From Sulfolobales archaeon (GTDB taxonomy: Archaea; Thermoproteota; Thermoprotei_A; Sulfolobales; NBVN01): a stretch of 64,000 bases of DNA. The notes beneath the pieces are model-generated. The model ran no database searches and had not been told where the DNA came from. It saw only the letters and a program-made list of their open reading frames with translations. The DNA lies in contig JAOAKQ010000002.1 in the NCBI GenBank assembly GCA_026419835.1, positions 62,001 through 126,000 on the forward strand, in the 5' to 3' direction. Made by a program: the position numbers and the translations under genes. Below are positions 1 to 8,960 of this stretch, piece by piece (the first letter of the stretch is position 1; each line of letters opens with the position of its first letter).

Positions 1-656
1 GGGTCGAACGCTCCAGCTTCTCCGAGGAGGACTGAGAGTCTACCCAGACCAACGTAGCCTACTCCTATAGCAATAGCCGCTAGGATACCTGCGAATATCA
101 GTATCAGCTGAACGAAGTCCGTCAACGCCACCGCCCACAGACCGCCCATTACCGTGTAGGCTACTACAACACCACCGCTAACAATGGTCGAGGTGGCGTA
201 GTCCCACTCGAAGACCGTTGAGAGCAGTACGGCGCCGGCAACTACCTGAGCCGTAACCGCGAATACGTACGCGACGTACATTATTAACCCCGAGAGCCCC
301 CCTAGCCAAGGCCTTCCGAACCTCTCCGAGTAGTAGTCTGCTAGAGTGTGGAGCCTCAGCCTCCTAAGGGGACCGGCGTAGAAGAGCCCTAGGAGCACCA
401 GCGTCGACCCGAACCCTATGGTAGTGCCCCACGCACCGATCATCCTACCGGCGTACGCTCTAGCGGCAACACCTATCGTTATGCCGCCGCCGATCCAGGT
501 AGCGGCTACCGTGGAGAAGGCTAGCCAGAGCTTGAGTCTTCTACCAGCTACAGAGAAGTCCTCGAAGCCCCTAGCCATCTTCGTAGTGATGTAGCCTATT
601 GCTACGAGCGCGACCAGGTAGGCTACGAAAATAGCTGCGTCGACTGTGGCTGGCAT
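1..656 (-). CDS. Sodium:solute symporter (SSS) family transporter, N-terminal part, truncated by window edge
   Basis: Reverse-complement reading from ATG at 656: MPATVDAAIFVAYLVALVAIGYITTKMARGFEDFSVAGRRLKLWLAFSTVAATWIGGGITIG..., typical SSS N-terminus; open to the window edge. Confidence 0.85.
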   Translation of the reverse strand, partial: MPATVDAAIFVAYLVALVAIGYITTKMARGFEDFSVAGRRLKLWLAFSTVAATWIGGGITIGVAARAYAGRMIGAWGTTIGFGSTLVLLGLFYAGPLRRLRLHTLADYYSERFGRPWLGGLSGLIMYVAYVFAVTAQVVAGAVLLSTVFEWDYATSTIVSGGVVVAYTVMGGLWAVALTDFVQLILIFAGILAAIAIGVGYVGLGRLSVLLGEAGAFD

Positions 657-736
657 AACTAACGCCGACCCTAGTTGCAGAGAAAGGCTAATAAGCACTA
701 GAATTAGTAGAACTCCACCGCATGGCACTAGCCGGT

Positions 737-865
737 CCCTTAATTCCACCGCTCAGATTCCGCGCCCGGTCCCCCATTCCCTATTGCTCAGACCCTTCCG
801 TACCCCAATTGCTTGTGGGTCTACAGGTCTTGTTTCGAGAGTACGTAGGTTCTTAACCCCTACGC
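737..865 (-). repeat. Decayed CRISPR repeat plus leader-like sequence (unit D)
   Basis: 737..760 CCCTTAATTCCACCGCTCAGATTC matches the CRISPR repeat 18/24 with only transitions; downstream sequence aligns to units at 12479 and 25402 and is followed by dyad CGTAGG/CCTACG (844..864). Confidence 0.55.
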
Positions 866-942
866 CGCACACTCGAGGAGACCGTTGGGAATGGCATTTG
901 GCGCTGCCACAGTCCCCGCGGTGCTGCCGCCGAGGCTGGCAC

Positions 943-1929
943 TTATATCGGTAGAGGTGGGAAGCCCTCGCCTAGGGGATCGTCCGGCTCTAGTACTACC
1001 GTTGAGTAGCTAGTTAAGTAGCACCCCCTCGCGGCAGTGGATATCTCGGGGATTACGGCATCGCGCCCGCCCACGGTCACTGTACCCACGATTCTCCCCG
1101 TGAACACGGTGTTCACGGCGCTAACGAACTCCACAGACTCGCGGACTTTCACTGCGTTGATGTGGTGTAGGTAGGCTAGGTGCGCGGAGGAGCCCGTGCC
1201 GGAAGGCGATCTATCGAGTAGAGGCCTCTCGGGACTTCCGAAGATTAGTATTCCGTAGTACTTCGGGGGTCTGCGCGTAACTACCTTCGAGAACCTGAAT
1301 CCGTAGAGCTCGTGCGGGGAAGCGGACCTAGCCTTCTCGCCGACTTCTCTCCAGATCTCCTTCGATAGCTCGACTAGATCAAGTAGAGAGCTCGGGTTCC
1401 AATCGACCCCCAGCTCGTCGAGGTCTACGACTCCGTACAGGTTGCCGCCGTAGGCTAGGTGAACGGGGACTCTACCGAACCTAGGTGAAGAGACCTCGGT
1501 AGATCCCAGGACGTACGACGGTACGTTCACTAACCTAACACTACCGCCCCGGTCTACGAAGAGCCTTACGAGACCGGCAGCGGTATCTAGAGATACTTCG
1601 GCAACTCCGTCGGGGAAGTCTATTGCGCCACTCCTAGCTAGATAGCACACCAACCCCATGGATGCGTGACCGCACATATCGTGCCACCCGCTGGAATCGA
1701 AGAAGAGAGCCCCGTACTGTGCTTCACCGCTGGCGGGACTCGTTACGAGAACTCCGTAGGAGCTTCCAGAACCCCTGGGCTCGTAGGTCAGTAGCTTGCG
1801 GATCCAGTCCAGGTTTCTCTCGCAGAACTTCTTCTTATCCACCATGCCAGAGCCCGGGACGCTCGGGGCGAAGACGATCCTAACTGGCATCCCGGCATTG
1901 TGAACCTCGATGAAGCTGAGAACCCTCAT
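943..1929 (-). CDS. Proline racemase / hydroxyproline epimerase / trans-3-hydroxyproline dehydratase family protein
   Basis: MCGHASMG motif and DRSPSGTGSSAHLA motif of the proline racemase fold. Confidence 0.85.
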   Translation of the reverse strand: MRVLSFIEVHNAGMPVRIVFAPSVPGSGMVDKKKFCERNLDWIRKLLTYEPRGSGSSYGVLVTSPASGEAQYGALFFDSSGWHDMCGHASMGLVCYLARSGAIDFPDGVAEVSLDTAAGLVRLFVDRGGSVRLVNVPSYVLGSTEVSSPRFGRVPVHLAYGGNLYGVVDLDELGVDWNPSSLLDLVELSKEIWREVGEKARSASPHELYGFRFSKVVTRRPPKYYGILIFGSPERPLLDRSPSGTGSSAHLAYLHHINAVKVRESVEFVSAVNTVFTGRIVGTVTVGGRDAVIPEISTAARGCYLTSYSTVVLEPDDPLGEGFPPLPI

Positions 1930-2037
1930 ATCAGCTCCGAACGGGTAACCGCTTTCAAATATTAAATACCGAGCGGTTTTGAGTTAAATAAGAGTCGGGA
2001 GACCGCAGTAAAAAATTGGGTTAAACTCGTTTTCAGC

Positions 2038-2148
2038 TTAGGACTTCGCGCCTTTAGATGCCGCGTAGTAGACTGAGAGTAGCCAGAGTATTGTCGTTGC
2101 TAGAGCTATTCCGAGAACGAGCCACCAGTCCGTGGGGAACGACTGCAC
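2038..2148 (-). CDS. 36-aa single-TM micropeptide downstream of NSS transporter
   Basis: GTG start after purine-rich AAGGGGTGAGA: VQSFPTDWWLVLGIALATTILWLLSVYYAASKGAKS. Confidence 0.6.
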   Translation of the reverse strand: MQSFPTDWWLVLGIALATTILWLLSVYYAASKGAKS

Positions 2149-2152
2149 AGTC

Positions 2153-2266
2153 TCACCCCTTCTCGACCTTCCTGATAGTTTTCTCGCTTTCAACGGCTCG
2201 GTACCAGGTGTATAGTGAGGCTATGACGAATAGCCAGGCTATTATGAAGAAGAGTACCCACGCCAC
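2153..2266 (-). CDS. 37-aa single-TM micropeptide immediately downstream of NSS transporter
   Basis: VAWVLFFIIAWLFVIASLYTWYRAVESEKTIRKVEKG, starting within 5 nt of the NSS stop codon; resembles small subunits accompanying NSS amino acid importers. Confidence 0.65.
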   Translation of the reverse strand: MAWVLFFIIAWLFVIASLYTWYRAVESEKTIRKVEKG

Positions 2267-2270
2267 TCTC

Positions 2271-3764
2271 TCACCCAGACTTCTTAAGCTGCTTCTCGAT
2301 CGACTTACTGACGATGAAGTACATCACGATACCGCCCAGTACTAGGATCACCATGCCGGGGAAGGTGTAGTAGGTGTGTAGCCCGGCTCCCCAACCTCTA
2401 ATCCACTCTCCGTAGATTATCCACCAGGCGAAGAACAGTATCGGGATGACTATGTTTACTTTAACTAGGTACTCCCACCACTTCCCAAGCTTTACGAAGG
2501 GCCTTACGTCCATGTCCGTAGCTCTCTCCCCAACTTTGGATATGTCGGTGAAGTACGAAGTTATTAGAGCTATGAAAACCAGCCCTATAGATAGACCTAC
2601 AACACCCCACACAGTATCGTAGTAGTCTAGCCAGTAGCCGCTGAGAGCCGTTGGAAGACCGCAGATGAACGCCAGCACGCCGGTAATTAGAGCCGCTTGG
2701 GGGGTCTTAATTCCGAAGTCTTTGAGAGGTCTTAGAGCTACCTCGTGAATAGTTATTAAGCTAGTGAACGCAGCGAACCAAAACGCGATGAAGAACAGTG
2801 CTGCGTAGGCGTGTCCTACGGCACCCATCTTCCTGAAGAGCTGTGGTAGGACTATGAAGGCCAGGCCTTCGCCAGCGGCCTTAATGTCTTGGTACGGTGT
2901 AGCTGAGATTGCGAATATCAGGGGTATTATAGCCGTCCCAGCCATCCAAGCTACCGCCGTATCGTTGACTACGTTTCCGAAGCTAACGAAGGTCGGGTCG
3001 TCGTTTCTCCTCATCCAAGCCCCGGCGCATATGAAGAAGCCCCACGCAATCCCTATGCTCCATATCACCTGGGATAAGGACTGCATCCAGGTAGATGGGT
3101 CCGCCAGGGCTTCCGGTCTAGGTACCATGTAGAACTCCAGTCCCTTCTCGGCTCCGGGTAGTGTTACCGTGTAGATCGCTAGACCCACGGTGAATATGAA
3201 GAGTAGTGGGAACATAAACCTAGCTACCTGCCCAATACCTCTAATACCGAAAGCCGTCACCAAGATGCTGAGAAACACCATGAAGGCTCCGACACCTAGA
3301 GATGCCGGCGTGTAGCCGAAGCCCTTCCAGAACGCGGATGCGTCGAATCCGGGAGCGAAGAAGGTCCCGGCTATTGCGTGCAGCATGTAGTAGAATATCC
3401 ACCCGGTAACTACCCAGTAGTAGCACATTATCATGAAGTCAGCCCAAGCCATCCACATACCTCCGAAGGCGGCCAGCTTCTTGTGCCTCTCCACTAGATT
3501 GAACGGTCCGTGAATAGGCCCTCCGCGCCCGAGCTTACCTATAGCGTACTCAGCTACTGCTAGCGGAAACGCTACTACTACGAGCCATATTAAGTACGTC
3601 AGTAGGAAGCTACCGCCACCGTAATTAGCGGCTCTCCACGAAAACCTCCAGTAGTTACCAGCACCGACGGACCACCCCACCGCCGCCATGAGTAGAGCGA
3701 AGCTACTCCAGGCACGTTCGAAAGTTCTAGCTATTAATGACTGGGGAGATGCGGTTTTCGACAT
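2271..3764 (-). CDS. Neurotransmitter:sodium symporter (NSS/SNF) family transporter
   Basis: 497 aa, multi-TM, N-terminal ...GWSVGAGNYWRFSWRAANYGGGSFLLTYL typical of NSS. Confidence 0.9.
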   Translation of the reverse strand: MSKTASPQSLIARTFERAWSSFALLMAAVGWSVGAGNYWRFSWRAANYGGGSFLLTYLIWLVVVAFPLAVAEYAIGKLGRGGPIHGPFNLVERHKKLAAFGGMWMAWADFMIMCYYWVVTGWIFYYMLHAIAGTFFAPGFDASAFWKGFGYTPASLGVGAFMVFLSILVTAFGIRGIGQVARFMFPLLFIFTVGLAIYTVTLPGAEKGLEFYMVPRPEALADPSTWMQSLSQVIWSIGIAWGFFICAGAWMRRNDDPTFVSFGNVVNDTAVAWMAGTAIIPLIFAISATPYQDIKAAGEGLAFIVLPQLFRKMGAVGHAYAALFFIAFWFAAFTSLITIHEVALRPLKDFGIKTPQAALITGVLAFICGLPTALSGYWLDYYDTVWGVVGLSIGLVFIALITSYFTDISKVGERATDMDVRPFVKLGKWWEYLVKVNIVIPILFFAWWIIYGEWIRGWGAGLHTYYTFPGMVILVLGGIVMYFIVSKSIEKQLKKSG

Positions 3765-3906
3765 ATAGATGCCTCGTGTAGATATGTAAACCGAGGTATA
3801 AATACTTTATACGCGTACGGCGCAAGCTTAAAACTTATTAGCTGTTGGATGGAGTAGTTCTCGGTGGTCTATTTCGCCACGCGATAGGAGAATTTGGGAG
3901 CACCCC

Positions 3907-5367
3907 ATAGTATCGTTTAATCGCGGTCGCAAGCTAGCGATTCTCTTCGAGGGGCAGCCCGTCGATGCCTACGAGGGGGAGAGCGTTGCTATAGCTATCT
4001 ACGCTTCAGGTGTGGATACGCTATCGTGGAGTCCCAGCCTGGGTAGAGCTAGGGGGGCTTTCTGCATGATCGGTAAGTGCAGTAGCTGCTTTATGAAAGT
4101 AAACGGGGTTCCAAACGCCAAGACCTGTAGAGAACCCGTTAGAGAAGGACTGGTCGTTGAGAGGCAGAGAGGGTGGGTCCCACCGGCTGCCGGTGTTGAA
4201 GAACTCGGCTCAGTAGAGTTTCGCGAGGTCGAGACGGACCTGCTGGTTGTTGGTGGAGGACCGGCGGGGCTTTCAGCGGCTCTAAAAGCATCTGAGTGCG
4301 GACTCGACGTAGTTGTTGTGGATGAGCACTTTAAGATAGGTGGTCAGCTTCTAAAGCAGACACACAAGTTCTTCGGGAGTGTCGAGCTCTTCGGCGGAAT
4401 GAGGGGTTTCCAAATAGCTGAGGAGTACGCTAGGAGGATCGGGTCCAGTGAGAGGATAAGAGTTATACCTAGGTCCGCGGTTTACGGAGTCTTCAGGGGA
4501 GGTCTTGTAGGTGTCGTTGGAGAGAACTCTCATTACGTGATTAAGCCAAGGGCCGTTGTAGGCTCAACGGGTGCTTCGGAGAGGTACCTCGACTTCGTGA
4601 ACAACGACCTACCGGGTGTTATAGGTGCTGGAGGAGTTCAAACAATTATGAACGAGTACGGCGTTAAGCCGGGGGATAGCGCTCTCGTCGTAGGGTCCGG
4701 CAACGTGGGCTTGATAGTTGCGTACCAGCTACTCCAGGCTGGTGTAGCGGTTAGAGCTGTAGTGGAGATACTGCCCGAGATAGGTGGTTGGTTCGTTCAC
4801 GCAGCTAAGGTGAGGAGGTACGGAGTTCCAATACTTACCCAGCACACGATCAAAGCGGTGTACGGAAACGGTAAGGTTGAGGAAGCTGAGGTGGTAGCTG
4901 TAGATGAGAACTTCAACCCGATACCGGGCTCCGAGAAGAAGTTCAGAGTAGACCTAGTTCTCCTCGCCGTAGGTCTAGAACCCGATACCCGGCTCTTTTC
5001 TCAGTGTGGTGCCGTAATGAAGTGGTCTCCGGATCTCGGTGGTTTAGTACCTCTGAGAACCCCCGACCTAGAGACTTCCGTTAGGAACCTCTACGTAGCT
5101 GGCGATGCTTCCGGTATCGAGGAGGCTACCACGGCAATTATGGAGGGTTGGGTAGCGGCACTCTCCGCGGTCTCGAAGCTAGCCGATAAGTCGAGAGCTA
5201 GTAGAGCTGAGGAGGAGCTGGAGAAGATAAACAAGTTCCTGTGGGAGGAGTACAGAGCTTCACCAGTACTCGCTAGAGCTAGGCGTGGAAAGCAATCAGT
5301 TACCGTTAGTAGAGAGGAAATGGAGAAGATCAGAGCTGAGCACCCACCGCACGTTTCTTTTGGGTGA
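3907..5367 (+). CDS. [2Fe-2S] domain fused to FAD/NAD(P)-dependent oxidoreductase (proline dehydrogenase/sarcosine oxidase alpha-like)
   Basis: ORF-track start at 4012 (GTG) truncates a plant-type [2Fe-2S] fold; in-frame extension IVSFNRGRKLAILFEGQPVDAYEGESVAIAIYASGVDTL... plus C-x4-C-x2-C...C motif (FCMIGKCSSCF..TC); GGGPAGLSAAL FAD motif. Start codon uncertain (AUA at 3907 proposed). Confidence 0.8.
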   Translation: MVSFNRGRKLAILFEGQPVDAYEGESVAIAIYASGVDTLSWSPSLGRARGAFCMIGKCSSCFMKVNGVPNAKTCREPVREGLVVERQRGWVPPAAGVEELGSVEFREVETDLLVVGGGPAGLSAALKASECGLDVVVVDEHFKIGGQLLKQTHKFFGSVELFGGMRGFQIAEEYARRIGSSERIRVIPRSAVYGVFRGGLVGVVGENSHYVIKPRAVVGSTGASERYLDFVNNDLPGVIGAGGVQTIMNEYGVKPGDSALVVGSGNVGLIVAYQLLQAGVAVRAVVEILPEIGGWFVHAAKVRRYGVPILTQHTIKAVYGNGKVEEAEVVAVDENFNPIPGSEKKFRVDLVLLAVGLEPDTRLFSQCGAVMKWSPDLGGLVPLRTPDLETSVRNLYVAGDASGIEEATTAIMEGWVAALSAVSKLADKSRASRAEEELEKINKFLWEEYRASPVLARARRGKQSVTVSREEMEKIRAEHPPHVSFG

Positions 5368-5374
5368 TCGGTCC

Positions 5375-5866
5375 GTGCCCAACTCCTCCTTCAGGAAGAC
5401 GGGGGTCGTTAGTCCGGAGGAGCTGGCTGCGCTAAACCTACTGCCTCCGGAGGATAGGTTGAAGAAGGGCCCCGTAGTCGTATTAGAGTGCCCTGAGATG
5501 ATTCCGTGCAACATATGCGTTCCCTACTGCCCTACGAAAGCAATTAAGATGGAGAAACTGATAGACATACCAGCAGTAGAGTGGGATAAGTGCATCGGCT
5601 GCGGTATCTGCGTAGCTGTCTGCCCGGGTCTAGCGGCTTTCGTGGTGGATACTTCAAAAAGCGACTTCGACTACGTCACCGTCCCCCACGAATTCATCCC
5701 GATTCCTAGAGTTGGTGACGAGGTGGTGCTTCTCAATAAGCTGGGTGAGGGAGTTGGAAGGGGGGTCGTCGTAAGGGTCTGGGAGAGGAATAGAACCTAC
5801 GTAATCACGGTTAGAGTTCCCAAGGGGCTTGGAATGGAGGTGAGAGCTGTATGGGTGGAGAGGTGA
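5375..5866 (+). CDS. 4Fe-4S ferredoxin-type subunit
   Basis: CPEMIPCNICVPYCPTKAI ... CIGCGICVAVCPG; likely start GTG 5375 after alpha subunit. Confidence 0.8.
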   Translation: MPNSSFRKTGVVSPEELAALNLLPPEDRLKKGPVVVLECPEMIPCNICVPYCPTKAIKMEKLIDIPAVEWDKCIGCGICVAVCPGLAAFVVDTSKSDFDYVTVPHEFIPIPRVGDEVVLLNKLGEGVGRGVVVRVWERNRTYVITVRVPKGLGMEVRAVWVER

Positions 5867-6147
5867 GGAAGTCCGGTGGTGTAGTAGTTGTGTGTAGATG
5901 TGAGGACGTAACCGCAGACGATATTAGAGAAGCTATTGAGCTCGGCATAGACGACTTCGAGCTGCTGAGGAGGTACTTAAAGATCGGCTTCGGTCCGTGC
6001 CAGGGTAGGAGCTGCGTAGCGATCGCGGCCAGGATCTTCGCTAGAGCTACCGGCAGGAAGATCGACGAGGTCCTCTCGAACTACAGGGTAAGGCCTCCGA
6101 TAGTTCCGGTCTCCGCGAAGTACTTCACTAGGGGGGCTAGAACGTGA
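5851..6147 (+). CDS. BFD-like [2Fe-2S]-binding protein
   Basis: VVVCRCEDVTADDIREAI...GFGPCQGRSC motif. Confidence 0.85.
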   Translation: MGGEVRKSGGVVVVCRCEDVTADDIREAIELGIDDFELLRRYLKIGFGPCQGRSCVAIAARIFARATGRKIDEVLSNYRVRPPIVPVSAKYFTRGART

Positions 6148-7283
6148 AGACCCTAATTATTGGAGCCGGTATTAGCGGTCTATTCGTAGCTTACGAACTA
6201 GCTCAGAGAGGTTTGCGGGATATCGTAGTTGTTGACGCTAGCTACCCGGGGAGTGGTGCGACTCTGAGAAACCTAGGGTGCTTCAGGTCCTCGTTCACAT
6301 CACCAGAGCACGTAGTGTTGATGAAGGAAAGCATTCGGGAGTGGCTGCGACTCGGTGATAGACTGGACCTGGAGATAGAGCAGAAGGGCTACCTCTGGGT
6401 AGCCCGCAAGCCAGAGACTCTAGACAACTTTAGGAAGCTCGTCGAGTTCCACCACCAGTTCAACGTGCCGACCCGGATACTCGATGTAGATGAGGTGAAG
6501 GCTCTGGAGCCTAGGCTAAACACTAAGATAGTTGCCGGAGCTATGTTTGACCCAACGGCCGGTAAGATGTCGATAATTAAGAACTTCACCAAGTTCTACC
6601 TCGAAGTTAAGAAGCTCGGGGTTAGAATCGTTCCCTACACTAGAGTAACTAAGTTAGTGGCTAGAGGTAGTAGAGTTACTGCGGCTGAAACGAGTAGTGG
6701 TACCGTGGAGGCGGATGCGTTCGTAGTTGCGGCAGCCGGAGATAGTCGGGATATAATCGCTACAGTAGGGGTCGACGTACCGATCGTTGATGTACCTAGG
6801 CATCCCTACGTAACGGAGCCCTACGCTAAGGCTATAGAGCCAGCACTAATAATCGACTGGGACACCCCCGGCTCACCACACGTAACTCAAACTAAGCACG
6901 GAAGCCTCATACTAGCAAGAGACCTAGAGGACACACCGCGCGCTTCACTGTACTCTCAGAGAGTTGACGCAATACCCCACATACTGAAACCTCTAAGAGA
7001 GCTCCTGCCATTCCTCTCGGAGGTAAACATCTTGAGGTACTGGATGGGGTACTACGACATGACACCAGACCACCACCCAATCTACGGACCGGTACAGCCC
7101 TACGAAAACCTCTACATAGCGGCGGGATTCAGCGGGCACGGAATGATGATGGGGCCGGTAACCGGGAAGTTAGTGGCGAGCTGGATTCTAGATGGAAAAC
7201 CGTACATTCCAATAGCCGGCAACCTCACTCTAGAGAGATTCAAGACCGGTAGGTTGGTGAAGGAGCTGGCCGTTATCGGCTAG
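6144..7283 (+). CDS. FAD-dependent amino acid dehydrogenase (DAO family, proline dehydrogenase/sarcosine oxidase beta-like)
   Basis: MKTLIIGAGISGLFVAYELAQRG dinucleotide-binding motif; C-terminal ...GFSGHGMMMGPVTGKL. Confidence 0.9.
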   Translation: MKTLIIGAGISGLFVAYELAQRGLRDIVVVDASYPGSGATLRNLGCFRSSFTSPEHVVLMKESIREWLRLGDRLDLEIEQKGYLWVARKPETLDNFRKLVEFHHQFNVPTRILDVDEVKALEPRLNTKIVAGAMFDPTAGKMSIIKNFTKFYLEVKKLGVRIVPYTRVTKLVARGSRVTAAETSSGTVEADAFVVAAAGDSRDIIATVGVDVPIVDVPRHPYVTEPYAKAIEPALIIDWDTPGSPHVTQTKHGSLILARDLEDTPRASLYSQRVDAIPHILKPLRELLPFLSEVNILRYWMGYYDMTPDHHPIYGPVQPYENLYIAAGFSGHGMMMGPVTGKLVASWILDGKPYIPIAGNLTLERFKTGRLVKELAVIG

Positions 7284-7379
7284 CCGAAGCCTCTCCCCAA
7301 GCCATACCCCGGTGGTTACAGGATTTTTCAATGTAGTTAACTAGCGCTTCTACCGGTAAACACTGAAGGCTGCGAATAG

Positions 7380-8858
7380 TCATCGGGTAGTGGCCGTCGC
7401 TACTCGCTTGTACTGCTCGGAGAGAATCTCGAGGTAGCTCATAAACACCTTAAAGCACTTCTCGTACTCTAGGCAAGCTACTTCCTTAGGTTCCACGCGC
7501 TCCGCTCTCTCGGTACCAACTACTTCTCCTAGGTTTTTCGATAGGTCACTTACGTGACCTAGAGCTCTCATTGCTACCAGAACCGCACCTAAGGAGCTGG
7601 CTAGTCTCGCCAGCTTCTCGCTGTAAATGACTACCGGTCTGCCTAGCACTGAAGACACCACCTCAACGAATCCCTTCAGGGAGCAACCACTACCTCCGCA
7701 GTGAAGTTCACTAACCGGTACGCCGTTCTCACTCAGCGCATCCAGTATCGCCTTTAAAATGAATGAAACCCCTTCAAAAGAAGCTCTCGCAATACTGGAG
7801 CGGCTGTGCTGAATTCCGAGTCCGGCAATAGTCAACCTCAAGTAGGGGTCCCTAAAGGGAAATCTTTCTCCAGCTAGGAAGGGGAGTACGTAAACACCGC
7901 CCCCGCATGGACTTGCCTTCTCTACTTCACTCATCACCTCACTCCACGAAGCACCTCCGAGGAGGTTCTGCCTAATCCACTCGAGCGCAGTCATACCGTT
8001 GTTGGAGGCGGCACCCACGGCAGTATAGCCATCCGCTGCGTAGTAGCAGAAGAACCTCATTCTCGGGTCTCTATCTAGGACTACCTCACGCTTTAAAACT
8101 CTTACTACAGCCGTTGAACCCAGATTCAGGACCGCTCTACTTCCGTATACACCATAACCTATATTCTGAAGAGCTCCGTCGAAAGAACCCGGCACTATAG
8201 CTACTCTCCTCAGGCCGAGTTCCGGTATCGATACGTAGTCAATTACGCGAGCTCCTTCAGAAAGCTCCGGAAGCTTCTCCTCACTTAAACCCGCTAGCTC
8301 TAGAGATAGGTCGTCCCACCTTAGTCTACGTATATTGAGCATTCCGGTGCCTGACGCCGTTCCGAAGTCTATCACTCTAAGACCGGCTAGTCTGTAGATT
8401 ACGTAATCCTTTACAAAGCTAACTCCACGCGCTCTCCGCAGAAGTTCTCTAGACCTAAACCAGAGGAGCTTAGCTAGAGGGTACACGAATAGCGGTGGGC
8501 AGCCAGTTCTTTCGTACAGAACTCTACCGAGCTCATCTAAACTGGCTTGTACAGAACCAGCTCTAGTATCTAAGTGTGTTAGCACACCCGTAATGGCCCT
8601 ACAATCTTCTCCTAATAGAGAAACTCCGTGCAGGTAGTTGCTGAAGGATAGTGCCTCTACTCTATCTTCAAACCCGGAAACAATCCTTCTTATAGACTCT
8701 GCGACTAGTCTCGCGATCCGCTCTAGGTCGTGCTCAGCAGCCCCCGCCTCCGGTGTCGTTAGCTCTATCGGCGTAGCTATCTCTTTAACTACGTAACCAC
8801 GAGCATCAGCTAAAGCCGTTTTAATTGAAGATGTGCCGACATCGACCGCTACGTACAT
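7380..8858 (-). CDS. FGGY-family carbohydrate kinase
   Basis: MYVAVDVGTSSIKTALAD... N-terminus and C-terminal ELHCGGSGCSLKGFVEVVSSVLGRPV motif. Confidence 0.85.
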   Translation of the reverse strand: MYVAVDVGTSSIKTALADARGYVVKEIATPIELTTPEAGAAEHDLERIARLVAESIRRIVSGFEDRVEALSFSNYLHGVSLLGEDCRAITGVLTHLDTRAGSVQASLDELGRVLYERTGCPPLFVYPLAKLLWFRSRELLRRARGVSFVKDYVIYRLAGLRVIDFGTASGTGMLNIRRLRWDDLSLELAGLSEEKLPELSEGARVIDYVSIPELGLRRVAIVPGSFDGALQNIGYGVYGSRAVLNLGSTAVVRVLKREVVLDRDPRMRFFCYYAADGYTAVGAASNNGMTALEWIRQNLLGGASWSEVMSEVEKASPCGGGVYVLPFLAGERFPFRDPYLRLTIAGLGIQHSRSSIARASFEGVSFILKAILDALSENGVPVSELHCGGSGCSLKGFVEVVSSVLGRPVVIYSEKLARLASSLGAVLVAMRALGHVSDLSKNLGEVVGTERAERVEPKEVACLEYEKCFKVFMSYLEILSEQYKRVATATTR

Positions 8859-8960
8859 TCTCTCTCGCTACGGTAGCTTTATTTCAATTTATTTAACTAA
8901 TAAAACATGTTTTAAGTTAAGCATATAAACATTCAAGGTTTTGTATAACGCGGGTGTATT

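Noticed and set aside
646-954. ORF 646..954 (+)
   Set aside because: Composition is arbitrary (PPHGTSRSLNST...), overlaps the divergent SSS start and CRISPR-like unit; likely spurious
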